Origin: Halalkalibacter alkaliphilus
Lineage (GTDB): Bacteria > Bacillota > Bacilli > Bacillales > Bacillaceae_D
Assembly: GCF_023555415.1 (NCBI RefSeq)
Contig: NZ_JAKRYL010000024.1
Coordinates: forward strand, 1 to 61,631
Direction: 5' to 3'
Length of the DNA stretch: 61,631 nucleotides
Shown here piece after piece: positions 1 through 7,891 of this stretch. A model generated the notes under the pieces. The model saw only the letters and a program-made list of their open reading frames with translations, was not told the origin of the DNA and ran no database searches. Position 1 is the first letter of the stretch. Each line of letters opens with the position of its first letter. The position numbers and the translations under genes are program-made.

Positions 1-137
1 GGGCAGGTTGCCCACGTGTTACTCACCCGTCCGCCGCTGACGTCATAAGAGCAAGCTCTTAATCAGTCCGCTCGACTTGCATGTATTAGGCACGCCGCCA
101 GCGTTCGTCCTGAGCCAGGATCAAACTCTCCATAAAA
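1..137 (-). rRNA. rrs: 16S ribosomal RNA, 5' end only (partial)
   Basis: The reverse complement reads GAGTTTGATCCTGGCTCAG followed by the conserved GACGAACGCTGGCGGCGTGCC stretch and, near the window edge, GGCGGACGGGTGAGTAAC. These are the universally conserved first ~130 bases of bacterial 16S rRNA. The gene runs off the left edge, so only its 5' end is present. The 5' boundary is approximate, because the mature end lies just upstream of TGGAGAGTTTGATC. Breaking inside 16S is typical of a contig end at a repeated rrn operon. Confidence 0.97.
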
Positions 138-300
138 ATGGTAAGCTGATTAGCTCAATTTGCATTACGCTAGCAATGCAATAAATTAAGGATGAAATTT
201 GCCCTATCGGGTAAATTTCTTTGACGAGATTAATAAATCTCTTTAATTCGCTTGGCTTTTGTTCAGTTTTCAAAGAACTGTTTGTGACAGCAACTTTTAT
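138..300 (-). other. rrn leader with boxA-like antitermination sequence
   Basis: Between the promoters and 16S the minus strand carries GTTCTTTGAAAACTGAACAA (around 259-282). This is the usual Bacillus rrn leader/spacer motif that contains boxA and recruits the NusB/NusE antitermination complex. No protein is expected here. A 91-codon open frame that crosses it also runs into 16S and is not credible. Confidence 0.7.
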
Positions 301-330
301 ATCGTAACACAAAACAAATACCGAAGTCAA
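301..330 (-). promoter_or_regulatory. rrn promoter P2 (sigma-A)
   Basis: On the minus strand, a -35 box TTGACT at 330-325 is followed after 18 bp by a -10-like TACGAT at 306-301. It is the promoter nearer to 16S in a tandem pair, as in Bacillus rrn operons. Confidence 0.7.
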
Positions 331-377
331 ATGTTTTTTTCGAAAGTTACTAATCGCGTCATCAGCGACGTTTAATA

Positions 378-406
378 ATATAACACGTCTAAACAAAATA
401 ATGCAA
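378..406 (-). promoter_or_regulatory. rrn promoter P1 (sigma-A)
   Basis: On the minus strand, TTGCAT at 406-401 is followed after exactly 17 bp by TTATAT at 383-378 (or TATATT one base later). It is the upstream member of the tandem rrn promoter pair. An A/T-rich, UP-element-like stretch precedes it at 407-425. Confidence 0.7.
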
Positions 407-485
407 GCTTTTTTTAAAAAAGTTTATAAAAGTCACCTTTTCCCTTAGTTCTTTCATATTTAATAAAGGAAATCTCTATTTATTA

Positions 486-521
486 AGGGACTAAAAAGGC
501 AAAGCACCCTATTAAGTCCCT
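486..521. repeat. short inverted repeat upstream of rrn promoters
   Basis: AGGGACT at 486-492 pairs with AGTCCCT at 515-521. It may be a weak terminator or a remnant of a larger palindrome. It lies between the rrn promoters and the structured repeat that follows comGB. Confidence 0.35.
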
Positions 522-577
522 CTTCTATAATAGACTAGGGTACTTAAAAAGTCCTTTTTAGCAGATTCGAGGAAGCA

Positions 578-707
578 GCAATGGCTCCACCCGTTGCGCG
601 CCTGTTATGAGAAAACCACTCATAGCAGGCTTTAAAACAAAGCAACGGTTCCGCTCATTGCTTAAAGGCCACTGAAAAAGGTGAAAACCGCACCTTTTTC
701 AGTGGCC
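578..707 (+). repeat. Structured dispersed repeat, copy A
   Basis: Part 1 (578-661) folds as an outer stem GCAAT/ATTGC, an internal loop containing GGCTCC on the left and GGTTCC on the right, an inner stem CCGTTGC/GCAACGG, and a hairpin GCCTGTTATGAG/CTCATAGCAGGC. Part 2 (667-707) is a separate, nearly perfect hairpin with arms GGCCACTGAAAAAGGT and its complement. The same architecture with different but still complementary arms occurs at 38155-38284 and, inverted, at 61477-61604. It lies directly downstream of comGB, where comGC would be expected. Part 2 could act as a terminator in either direction. No coding potential is seen. Confidence 0.8.
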
Positions 708-737
708 TCATAATAGACACCCCTTCTACATTTTAAT

Positions 738-1790
738 CTATAAACCACCAAGCATCTGAAAAAGTGGAAGCATCGTTATAAAAAATAAGATAAATACAAA
801 TCCACCAATGACTAGAAATAGAACTGGTTGGACAAGATTTAGCACTCTTTGAATAGAATCTTCTAGCTCCAGATAAAGAATATCACTGTATTGCTCTAAA
901 TCACTTCCTAAAAACCCTGTTCTCTCACCATTATCAATTACAAACGACAACTCATGCCTAAAATAATCCTTCATTTTTACTATCTCCTGAAAACTATGAC
1001 CTTGATTAAGCTCATGTGATATTTGAACACACTCTTGTTGCAAGAACGGAAGATAATCTTGATTTTCAAATTGTTTTAGCCCTTGTTGCAAAGACATACC
1101 TGTTCGAATTAATCGCCCAAGCTGTAAGGCAAAGAAGTACGTTATCACCGTTTTAACCTGTTGCTTACCAACAGGAAGCGAAAGTAATTTCATTGTTCTT
1201 TCATATGGAGTGTACTGTTTCACTTTAGGATATAAATAAAAAGAAATAATAAGGAGGAAAAGCACTAAGACAGCAAATAGGTAAGGTAAATTAAAAAGAA
1301 AGAAAAGTATGATTCTAAATAAGAATGGAGGAGCTTCTGTTACCATCGCAAAATAAGAACGAAAATGAGGAAGAACAAACCGAAACATTAAAAACAACAC
1401 AATTATACAGAAAAACAAAAGGGCAACCGGATAACGTATTAATTTGCTTACTTCATAAATAGTCTTTTCTCTGTAATGTAACAATTCTCCCGCATGAGTA
1501 AAGCCTTCAGATATTTTTCCTTGATTTTCATAAAAGTAAAGAAACGATTTAATACTCTTGGGCATATCAAAGAACCGAAACGATTCATGAACAGAGTGAC
1601 CTTCTTGTAAATTTACTATTACAATCTTGAATTGTTCCCTTGTCGTCTTCATGACATGCAGTTGAATAAATGTTAGGGCAACTTCGAGAGGATAGCCTTG
1701 TTCAAGTAAGCGTCCAATCCGAATAAAAGAATCAGCCACATCCCGCAAATACTTCTTTTTACGCTGACTCTTAGAAAGTATTAGCAACAA
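738..1790 (-). CDS. comGB: ComGB, competence pseudopilus membrane platform protein
   Basis: A GspF/PilC-family polytopic membrane protein that anchors assembly of the competence pseudopilus used to take up DNA. At 350 residues it is close to the usual length of about 320-350. It shows the two T2SSF cytoplasmic repeats (about residues 15-135 and 210-320), hydrophobic segments near 140-200, and a C-terminal segment at about 322-350 ending FQMLGGL, so it looks intact. It overlaps the end of comGA by 20 bp, as in the comG operon. The pilin-like genes comGC to comGG, which normally follow, are missing: a structured repeat and the rrn promoters come next. Without them no pseudopilus could be made from this locus alone. 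Confidence 0.93.
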   Translation of the reverse strand: MLLILSKSQRKKKYLRDVADSFIRIGRLLEQGYPLEVALTFIQLHVMKTTREQFKIVIVNLQEGHSVHESFRFFDMPKSIKSFLYFYENQGKISEGFTHAGELLHYREKTIYEVSKLIRYPVALLFFCIIVLFLMFRFVLPHFRSYFAMVTEAPPFLFRIILFFLFNLPYLFAVLVLFLLIISFYLYPKVKQYTPYERTMKLLSLPVGKQQVKTVITYFFALQLGRLIRTGMSLQQGLKQFENQDYLPFLQQECVQISHELNQGHSFQEIVKMKDYFRHELSFVIDNGERTGFLGSDLEQYSDILYLELEDSIQRVLNLVQPVLFLVIGGFVFILFFITMLPLFQMLGGL

Positions 1791-2826
1791 ATCTCAGTAC
1801 CTCCTTATCTTGAAGGTATCCTAATGCCCAAGCTTTCCGTGCCTGTTTGACTAATGAAGCATTTTCACACTTTGACTCGTTCATTAACGATTTTTTTAGA
1901 CGAATCCCCTCTAACAATTCAAATACAGCAGCCCGTGACATCGTTCGTGCCCTCGCACATACTGGAAGGCACTCTTCAATGCAATATGGACACTTAGTCG
2001 TTACAATTCGCTGAGACAAAACGTATCTGCAGCATTGAATCAGGTCAAGTTGTGAAGCCCCAAGGTCTCTCATTCGTACCAATGCCGAATAACAATCATT
2101 AGCATGAACCGTTGCTAATACAAGATGCCCTGTTAGCGCAGCTCTAATGGCAATCTTCGCTGTCACTTCATCTCGAATCTCACCAACTAATATAACATCT
2201 GGATCATGTCGTAATGTAGCCTTTAAGGCGTAATCAAATGTTATCCCTGTCTTCGAATTGACTTCTATTTGTATGGCATTATCGATATTGCGTTCAACAG
2301 GATCCTCAATTGTAATAACTCTTTTCCCGCCTTTTTTAATTATGCTTTCTACAATTGTGTATAAAGTCGTTGTCTTGCCTGAGCCGGTAGGACCTGACAC
2401 TAAGCACAGTCCATGAGTCAATGAAGTAATACTTTCAAGATTTTTAGCTTGATTTCGAAGGATAGATAATGAAGAAAAAGTTTGCAGGGAGAAATTAGGA
2501 AGTATGCGTATCGCTAAACTTTCCTTTTCTCTTGAAGGAAGGGTAGATAATCTTAAAGAATAAGATAAAGAGGATTGCTCTTTGTATATCATTGATGCAC
2601 TTTGTGGTTTTCGACGTTCGCCAATATCCATACCTGATCGATATTTAAAATGACTAATTAACCTCTCTGCCATTTTTAACGGAAGCCTTCCCCTAGGTTC
2701 CATAATGCCATTAAAGCGGTACGTAATTACATAATGATCTTCTTCAGGTATGAAATGAAGATCTGTCACCTTACGTGAAATAGCCTCATCTAGCAAATGC
2801 TTACTGTAATATTCAATTTCATACAA
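1771..2826 (-). CDS. comGA: ComGA, competence pseudopilus assembly ATPase
   Basis: A cytoplasmic GspE/PilB secretion ATPase that powers pseudopilus assembly at the cell pole. Visible motifs are Walker A GPTGSGKT (residues 145-152), the Asp box ITIEDPVE (171-178), Walker B VILVGEIRD (211-219) and the His box GHLVLATVHAND (233-244). A cysteine cluster CPYCIEEC (279-286) replaces the usual four-cysteine zinc site. Translation probably starts at TTG (2826), with GGAGG nine bases upstream. It is the first gene of a truncated comG operon with comGB. tRNA-Gln and mscL lie upstream, a context unlike that of B. subtilis comGA, which suggests rearrangement on this side too. I saw no convincing ComK box upstream. 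Confidence 0.95.
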   Translation of the reverse strand: MYEIEYYSKHLLDEAISRKVTDLHFIPEEDHYVITYRFNGIMEPRGRLPLKMAERLISHFKYRSGMDIGERRKPQSASMIYKEQSSLSYSLRLSTLPSREKESLAIRILPNFSLQTFSSLSILRNQAKNLESITSLTHGLCLVSGPTGSGKTTTLYTIVESIIKKGGKRVITIEDPVERNIDNAIQIEVNSKTGITFDYALKATLRHDPDVILVGEIRDEVTAKIAIRAALTGHLVLATVHANDCYSALVRMRDLGASQLDLIQCCRYVLSQRIVTTKCPYCIEECLPVCARARTMSRAAVFELLEGIRLKKSLMNESKCENASLVKQARKAWALGYLQDKEVLRFVANTF

Positions 2827-3005
2827 TAATATCAGCCTCCTTTTCTTTAACTTTCGACAAATTAAGATATAGTCCTTTTTTTACATAAAAAAAATTAGAG
2901 TAACAAAACATAATAGCGTCGTGACACTGACTAGCAAAAAGCGGCTCTTCAAAGAACTCTTCTGCATAGCAAAGCAATCTTCTGGTCATACTAAAAAAAT
3001 ATTAA

Positions 3006-3077
3006 TGGGCTATAGCCAAGTGGTAAGGCAACGGACTTTGACTCCGTCATGCGTTGGTTCGAATCCAGCTAGCCCAG
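3006..3077 (+). tRNA. tRNA-Gln (anticodon TTG)
   Basis: A 72-nt cloverleaf with acceptor stem TGGGCTA/TAGCCCA (3006-3012 with 3070-3076), discriminator G at 3077, anticodon loop CTTTGAC with anticodon TTG, and T-loop GGTTCGAATCC. It is almost identical to the Bacillus glutamine tRNA as I know it. The 3' CCA is not encoded (TAC follows), so maturation needs a CCA-adding activity. A candidate component is encoded at 53803-56304. It is a single tRNA gene followed directly by a terminator. Confidence 0.97.
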
Positions 3078-3080
3078 TAC

Positions 3081-3128
3081 AAAAAAGGAAGGAACAAAGC
3101 GAAATTACGCTTTGTTCCTTCCTTTTTT
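3081..3128. terminator. Bidirectional terminator after tRNA-Gln
   Basis: A perfect 21-bp stem (3081-3101 with 3108-3128) with a 6-nt loop, A-rich on the left and T-rich on the right. It ends the tRNA-Gln transcript. Confidence 0.9.
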
Positions 3129-3239
3129 GTATCATATCTATCCCTTCTCATTGCATAGATTGTTACATAGACAACCCTGTAAGGTACTGACACAAAGAGG
3201 AACCTCTTTTTTGGTACGACTTCTAAAGAAGGTGAGAAC

Positions 3240-3743
3240 ATGAAAATATTAAATGAGTTTAAAGAATTTGCTGTACGAGGCAATGTCATTGATATGAGTA
3301 TTGGAGTTATTATTGGTACCACTTTTGCAAAGATCGTCGAATCATTAGTCGATGATATTATTATGCCTCCTTTTGGACTCATATTTGGGCAAGTGGACTT
3401 TTCCAATAAGTACATTAACTTATCGAATCACCACTTTGACACGTTTGCTGAAGCTCAAGAAGCTGGAGTTCCTATGATTAATTATGGAACATTTTTAAAT
3501 CATGCCGTTCACTTCATTCTTATCGCTTTTGTTCTATTTCTCTTTGTTAGACAAGTCAATCGAATTAGACGCCCTGAAGAAGATCCACTTGTTAACATGA
3601 AGACAAAAGTCTGTCCGCACTGCTGTCAATCAATAGCTTATAAAGCAACCCGATGTCCAAGTTGTACATCTGAACTTGAAGATGTTAGAGCCATTAAGCA
3701 ACGACCAACATATGTAAGGATACAACGAAAGTCATCTTCTTGA
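3240..3743 (+). CDS. mscL: MscL, large-conductance mechanosensitive channel with C-terminal zinc ribbon
   Basis: A membrane channel that opens under tension to release solutes during hypo-osmotic shock. The N-terminal amphipathic segment and TM1 (about residues 8-50, with the conserved AVRGNVIDMSIGVIIG pore helix) and TM2 (about 85-107) are typical. The protein is 167 residues, against roughly 130 for the classical family. The extra C-terminal part carries CPHC (125-128) and CPSC (139-142), a four-cysteine zinc ribbon after the cytoplasmic helix. The ribosome-binding site GAAGGTGAG lies just upstream. The 3' end overlaps the convergent HNH gene by 12 bp. Confidence 0.93.
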   Translation: MKILNEFKEFAVRGNVIDMSIGVIIGTTFAKIVESLVDDIIMPPFGLIFGQVDFSNKYINLSNHHFDTFAEAQEAGVPMINYGTFLNHAVHFILIAFVLFLFVRQVNRIRRPEEDPLVNMKTKVCPHCCQSIAYKATRCPSCTSELEDVRAIKQRPTYVRIQRKSSS

Positions 3744-4022
3744 TTTTGATTTTCTTATTTTCACTAACGCTTTAGGAGGTTGCTTTTGAATCCATTTAAT
3801 AAACTTCTTTAACTGCTCATCACCCTGCAATCTTTCCAAAGTCATTAAGCGAAATGCGATTTCCTTATTAGTGTAAATCGCATGGATTTGCTTATGACAA
3901 GGTATACAGAGATCAACAGTTGGAAGGTGTGTCCCACCTTCCTCCTTAGGTGTTAAATGATGAACGGTTATTTCCACTTCATCACGTTCACACAATTGAC
4001 AACGGCCAACCCGTTTTTTCAT
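3732..4022 (-). CDS. HNH endonuclease-like protein
   Basis: A 96-residue protein made almost entirely of one HNH domain. The first cysteine pair CQLC (about residues 9-12), HHLTPKEEGG and the second pair CIPC followed by HKQIH give the zinc knuckle and beta-beta-alpha metal site of HNH nucleases. I chose the ATG at 4022 because GGGAGGAG precedes it at good spacing; a frame nine codons longer has no better site. It resembles B. subtilis YisB as I recall it. The substrate is unknown and neighbours give no clue. It sits alone between mscL and a small membrane protein gene on the same strand. Confidence 0.8.
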   Translation of the reverse strand: MKKRVGRCQLCERDEVEITVHHLTPKEEGGTHLPTVDLCIPCHKQIHAIYTNKEIAFRLMTLERLQGDEQLKKFIKWIQKQPPKALVKIRKSKSRR

Positions 4023-4072
4023 CACAACTCCTCCCCAAACTGATCCCAACGTTTCTTTTCAGTTATCCTAAT

Positions 4073-4267
4073 TTAAGAAGTTCTCCGTCCCTCTCTTTCT
4101 TCTCGTTCACGCTTTAATTGCATAAAACTAATGAAAAGAAAGTTCAATCCAATTAACGCAGCAATAAATGGACCAAACAAAAATTGCTCCTGTAAAAACC
4201 AGCCACTAAGAAAAAAAGCAACCGCTGTAATCGTAACAATACAACCCAATATAAAAAAAGAGATCAT
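4073..4267 (-). CDS. Small membrane protein, unknown function
   Basis: 64 residues beginning MISFFILGC, with two hydrophobic segments (about 3-25 and 29-48) and a charged C-terminal tail rich in KREREEREGR. The start at 4267 is set by a strong AAAGGAGGAGAG site; a longer frame from 4291 would include that site in the coding sequence. It is upstream of, and co-oriented with, the HNH gene (about 50 bp gap), so the two may be cotranscribed. I do not recognise a family. Confidence 0.65.
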   Translation of the reverse strand: MISFFILGCIVTITAVAFFLSGWFLQEQFLFGPFIAALIGLNFLFISFMQLKREREEREGRRTS

Positions 4268-4387
4268 ACTACTCTCTCCTCCTTTTTCCAACTTTAAAGT
4301 TATTTCCTCTTTTTAAATAAAAATGACCACATACACGACAAAATTTGCTACGATAAGACAAGATCTAAATGAGAGAGGAGACCTATT

Positions 4388-6724
4388 ATGCAAGTGGCTT
4401 ATCACCAAGACAAGCTGATCCATCTTCCTAGCTGTGAGCGTGAAAAATGGCAACAATTGTATATGGCTAGTATTCGACAAGAGGTCACTTGTATACATTG
4501 TCAATCGCCATTAAAGATGGATATGAGCATCCTCACTCCTCCATCGTTCATACACTTACATGTCACTGACGAATGTATAGATACAGTAACACTCATGGAA
4601 AAAAAACTTACAAACTCAAAACAAAAAGAACTACATCCTGAAAGTTCTCATACGACTTCAGGAATACAATTGCCAAAACGGCGAGCAATCACAACAAATA
4701 GCCAAGAAGCAAAGAGCGACCTTTGGAAAGAACCTGAGTTAGTCAAAGCTATTCCCACTTTCAAACCTAAACAACCAAACTCGTTACAAGTGCAAACTGG
4801 CTATCGGCACACACTATCAGAAAATGGGATCTACCTCGATGATAACCAATGGAAAGCTGTGCAAACGACAGAAGGCCCCCTCCTCATTCTTGCTGGCGCA
4901 GGTAGTGGAAAAACCCGTGTGTTAACAACGAGAACTGCCTTTATGCTAACAGAGCTTAATTACTCGCCAAAAGAAATGATCTTAGTTACCTTTACAGCTA
5001 AAGCGGCAAAAGAAATGAAAGAGCGGATGCGTCTATATCCCGGAATTTCCAGCTCTACTCTTAATCAACTGGTGATCGGAACCTTCCACAGTATCTTCTA
5101 TAAGATGCTAATGCACCACGAACCGGAACAATGGTCACCCAATAACCTTTTAAACCAAGAATGGCAACGTCAGGCTATGATTAAAGAAGCTAGTCGTGAA
5201 ATAGACATTGACGAGAAAGAATTTGCTTTCGATCAAGCATTAACACAAATAAGCTGGTGGAAAAATCATCTCACTACACCTGATCAGGTAAAGCCAAAAG
5301 ATGTTTGGGAAGAACGAGTTTCCTACTTATATAAACGCTATGAGCAAATGCGGCTTGCAAAGAACTTGTTTGATTTCGATGACATGCTTATCGGTTTACA
5401 TGAGCTTTTAACTAGAAACACCCATCTTCTCAAGCGGTACCAACAACGTTTTGCTTATGTTTCAGTTGATGAATTTCAAGATATTAATAAGGTACAAGTT
5501 GAATTAATTACGATGCTCTGTGACCGGACAAAAAATCTTTGTGTTGTAGGAGATGATGATCAATCAATCTATGCATTCCGTGGAAGTGATCCGTCTTACA
5601 TTCTCAACTTTAAAGATCGTTATCCGGAAACGAAAATGGTTATATTAAATGAGAATTATCGATCAAATCATCAGATTGTTTCCTCTGCTAATAATGTTAT
5701 AACAACCAATCGTACAAGATATGCAAAGCAGTTACTTGCTCAAACCTCTTCAGAAAAGCCTCCTCTTCTTTTTTATCCGTTTGACGAAGAAGAAGAAGCG
5801 ACCATGATAATGAATGATATTAAAAAGCAAATAGAAAATGGAGCCAACCCAGCTGACTTTGCTATTTTATTTCGAACAAATAGCTCCGCCAGAGCTCTTA
5901 TTGAACGCTTTATCTCATCTAGCATTCCTTTTCAGTTAGAAGCTGATGGAGAATCATTTTACAGACGTAAAGCGGTGAGAAAGGTATTAGCTTACCTCAA
6001 GCTAGCACGAAATCCTGATGACTCTCAAGCCTTGCAAGAGTTAGTTAGTGCTTTGTTTTTAAAGCAGCAGGCAGTTCGTGATATTAAAGCCGCTAGTATA
6101 GCAAATGATTGCACATATATCGAGGCACTGCCGCACCTTCAAGGATTACAACCATTTCAAATGAAGAAACTTTCAGAACTACCAAAAAGGTTTCTTCAAC
6201 TCCAAAAGAAATCACCTGTTCAAGCAATTGAATTTATCGAACAGGAGATGGGGTTCAATGATTACGTTAAAAAACAAGGAAACGAAGGCAATAAGATGGA
6301 ACGAGGATCGGATGATATCCGGGATCTCAAAGTAATGGCAAGGCACCATTCAACCATTGAGGATTTACTAGATTACATTGATCATATGACGATTAAATAC
6401 GACGAAGTACGCTATCAAAAAAACATAACAAATGCTACCCAATTAATGACTATTCATAGAGCAAAAGGGCTAGAGTACAAGCATGTTTATATACTTAGCT
6501 GTGTTGAAGGAAGCTTGCCTCATGATTACGCCCTAGAAGCTTGGCGGGAAGGTGACGACAAACCACTCGAGGAGGAACGTCGCCTCATGTATGTTGCTAT
6601 GACAAGAGCAGAAGAAAGCTTAAAATTGTCGGTACCAATTACAAGAAGAGGCAAAAAAGCATTTCGCTCCCGATTTGTTAGAGAGGTTCAACGCCTTGCT
6701 CCGAAACAGCAACTTAAATCATAA
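4388..6724 (+). CDS. yjcD: UvrD/PcrA-type superfamily 1 DNA helicase (YjcD-like)
   Basis: A 778-residue ATP-dependent 3'-5' DNA helicase of the UvrD/Rep type. Helicase motifs are complete: Walker A AGAGSGKT (about 169-176), motif II DEFQDIN, motif III GDDDQSIYAFRG, motif IV NYRSNHQIV, motif V TIHRAKGLEYKHVY and motif VI EERRLMYVAMTRA. It differs from PcrA in its ~150-residue N-terminal extension, which contains a CIHC pair (35-38), and in a short C-terminus. Length and architecture match B. subtilis YjcD, whose gene also lies not far from fabI. The ribosome-binding site is GAGAGGAG. It is followed 14 bp later by the HD hydrolase gene, so probably cotranscribed. The role is likely DNA repair or conflict resolution (inference). 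Confidence 0.9.
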   Translation: MQVAYHQDKLIHLPSCEREKWQQLYMASIRQEVTCIHCQSPLKMDMSILTPPSFIHLHVTDECIDTVTLMEKKLTNSKQKELHPESSHTTSGIQLPKRRAITTNSQEAKSDLWKEPELVKAIPTFKPKQPNSLQVQTGYRHTLSENGIYLDDNQWKAVQTTEGPLLILAGAGSGKTRVLTTRTAFMLTELNYSPKEMILVTFTAKAAKEMKERMRLYPGISSSTLNQLVIGTFHSIFYKMLMHHEPEQWSPNNLLNQEWQRQAMIKEASREIDIDEKEFAFDQALTQISWWKNHLTTPDQVKPKDVWEERVSYLYKRYEQMRLAKNLFDFDDMLIGLHELLTRNTHLLKRYQQRFAYVSVDEFQDINKVQVELITMLCDRTKNLCVVGDDDQSIYAFRGSDPSYILNFKDRYPETKMVILNENYRSNHQIVSSANNVITTNRTRYAKQLLAQTSSEKPPLLFYPFDEEEEATMIMNDIKKQIENGANPADFAILFRTNSSARALIERFISSSIPFQLEADGESFYRRKAVRKVLAYLKLARNPDDSQALQELVSALFLKQQAVRDIKAASIANDCTYIEALPHLQGLQPFQMKKLSELPKRFLQLQKKSPVQAIEFIEQEMGFNDYVKKQGNEGNKMERGSDDIRDLKVMARHHSTIEDLLDYIDHMTIKYDEVRYQKNITNATQLMTIHRAKGLEYKHVYILSCVEGSLPHDYALEAWREGDDKPLEEERRLMYVAMTRAEESLKLSVPITRRGKKAFRSRFVREVQRLAPKQQLKS

Positions 6725-6738
6725 AAAGGAGGGCAACA

Positions 6739-7383
6739 ATGAATCAACAACTAATGATCGAAGAAACGCGAAAGTGGGTTAAAGATCAACTTGCAAATGA
6801 AAAAACAGGGCATGATTGGTACCACATTAAACGTGTCACAAAACAAGCTCAAGAGATCGCCAAGGTTGAAGGAGCAGATGAATTCATAGTCATACTCGCA
6901 GCTTTGACTCATGATTTAATTGACGATAAAGTCGTAGAAAGTGAAGAACAAGGGCTAAAAAATGTTAATGATTGGCTTATTAGAATTGGTACAACAGAAG
7001 AACAACGCCTGCATATTCTAACCATTATTACAACGATGTCTTTTAAAGGCGGTACGAATAAGCCTGTTACGACATTAGAGGCTCAAGTTGTTCAGGATGC
7101 TGATCGACTTGATGCAATTGGCGCGATCGGTGTTGCTAGGACCTTTGTATATGCGGGAAACAAAGGTGATCCAATGTACGAACCTACACTTTCCGTTCGC
7201 GAAACATTAACAGTCGATGAATACCGAAATGGTCGTTCTAGTGCGATCGGACATTTTTATGAAAAGTTACTTAAATTAAAAGACTTAATGAACACGAAGG
7301 AAGGAAAGGCACGAGCTCTAGAACGTCATCAATTCTTAGAAGGATTTTTGGAGCAATTTCTTGACGAGTGGGGGCACGAATAA
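6739..7383 (+). CDS. ypgQ: HD-domain phosphohydrolase (YpgQ-like)
   Basis: 214 residues with the HD metal-binding signature: GHDWYHIKRV (H25, H29 region), LTHDLIDD (HD at 58-59) and QDADRLDAIGAIG further on. This matches the YpgQ/YedJ group. B. subtilis YpgQ is described as a manganese-dependent enzyme that releases pyrophosphate from dNTPs. It lies 14 bp after yjcD with its own AAAGGAGGG site. A nucleotide-pool role beside a DNA helicase is plausible, but that is inference. Confidence 0.85.
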   Translation: MNQQLMIEETRKWVKDQLANEKTGHDWYHIKRVTKQAQEIAKVEGADEFIVILAALTHDLIDDKVVESEEQGLKNVNDWLIRIGTTEEQRLHILTIITTMSFKGGTNKPVTTLEAQVVQDADRLDAIGAIGVARTFVYAGNKGDPMYEPTLSVRETLTVDEYRNGRSSAIGHFYEKLLKLKDLMNTKEGKARALERHQFLEGFLEQFLDEWGHE

Positions 7384-7392
7384 ACACAATCT

Positions 7393-7429
7393 AGGAGGGC
7401 GTTGCTTTGACAGCATCACCCTCCTTTTT
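7393..7429 (+). terminator. Terminator after yjcD-ypgQ
   Basis: AGGAGGG (7393-7399) pairs with CCCTCCT (7419-7425) and is followed by T-rich sequence. It ends the helicase-HD operon. Confidence 0.75.
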
Positions 7430-7508
7430 AGTGTCTAACAGACGTAAGAACCTTTTAAAAACAAATCCAATAACCAAATTTTTTGTCATTGATATTTTTT
7501 CAAAATGT

Positions 7509-7721
7509 TTATGTCTGCTCCGTTATCTTCTTTTTTTCCGTAATGACCTGTTCAAAATTTGGATCTAGCCTATACTTTGCCAGTGGGCCAACTAACGGGG
7601 GTTCAATCTGTTTAACCCCTTTTCTAATTGCTTTCTTATAAACAAAATCTTGTTCACTAATTTCAATCTCTTTCTCTTTCCGTTGATAAATATAGAGTAA
7701 AGGTACATTATGTTTTCCCAT
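7509..7721 (-). CDS. Small hypothetical protein, possible CotO-like spore protein
   Basis: 70 residues starting MGKHNVPLLYIYQRK, rich in Lys and Glu, with no membrane segment. The ATG at 7721 has GAGGTG nine bases upstream; a GTG four codons earlier (7733) overlaps that site. The opening PLLYIYQ recalls the start of the spore coat morphogenetic protein CotO as I remember it, and the position beside fabI is where cotO lies in B. subtilis. This protein is much shorter than CotO, however, and the resemblance is only a hint. Otherwise unknown. Confidence 0.5.
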   Translation of the reverse strand: MGKHNVPLLYIYQRKEKEIEISEQDFVYKKAIRKGVKQIEPPLVGPLAKYRLDPNFEQVITEKKKITEQT

Positions 7722-7891
7722 CTTGCTGCTCACCTCTTTTTATCATTTATTTAACTATACAATTGACTAAACAAAAGTATGATACATCTTTTTTGCAAAA
7801 ACATAATTAAAATTGGAAAAGCCACATATGTATAGGAGGACAAACAAATATAGCAACCTAATTAATATACTTAGATAAATGAGGTGAAAAC

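Noticed and set aside
121-396. A 91-codon open frame over the rrn leader and 16S start, minus strand
   Set aside because: It covers the rrn promoters, boxA and the conserved start of 16S rRNA; a stable RNA region, not a gene.
2827-2920. Possible ComK box upstream of comGA
   Set aside because: A- and T-rich runs are present, but I could not find the AAAA-N5-TTTT pairs at the right spacing.
3047-3415. 122-codon frame over tRNA-Gln, terminator and mscL (minus)
   Set aside because: It contains part of the tRNA and the terminator stem and opposes mscL, which is clearly coding.
7790-7890. Sigma-K or sigma-E promoter before the 116-residue gene
   Set aside because: CATATGTATA resembles the consensus but the spacing of the final TA does not fit.
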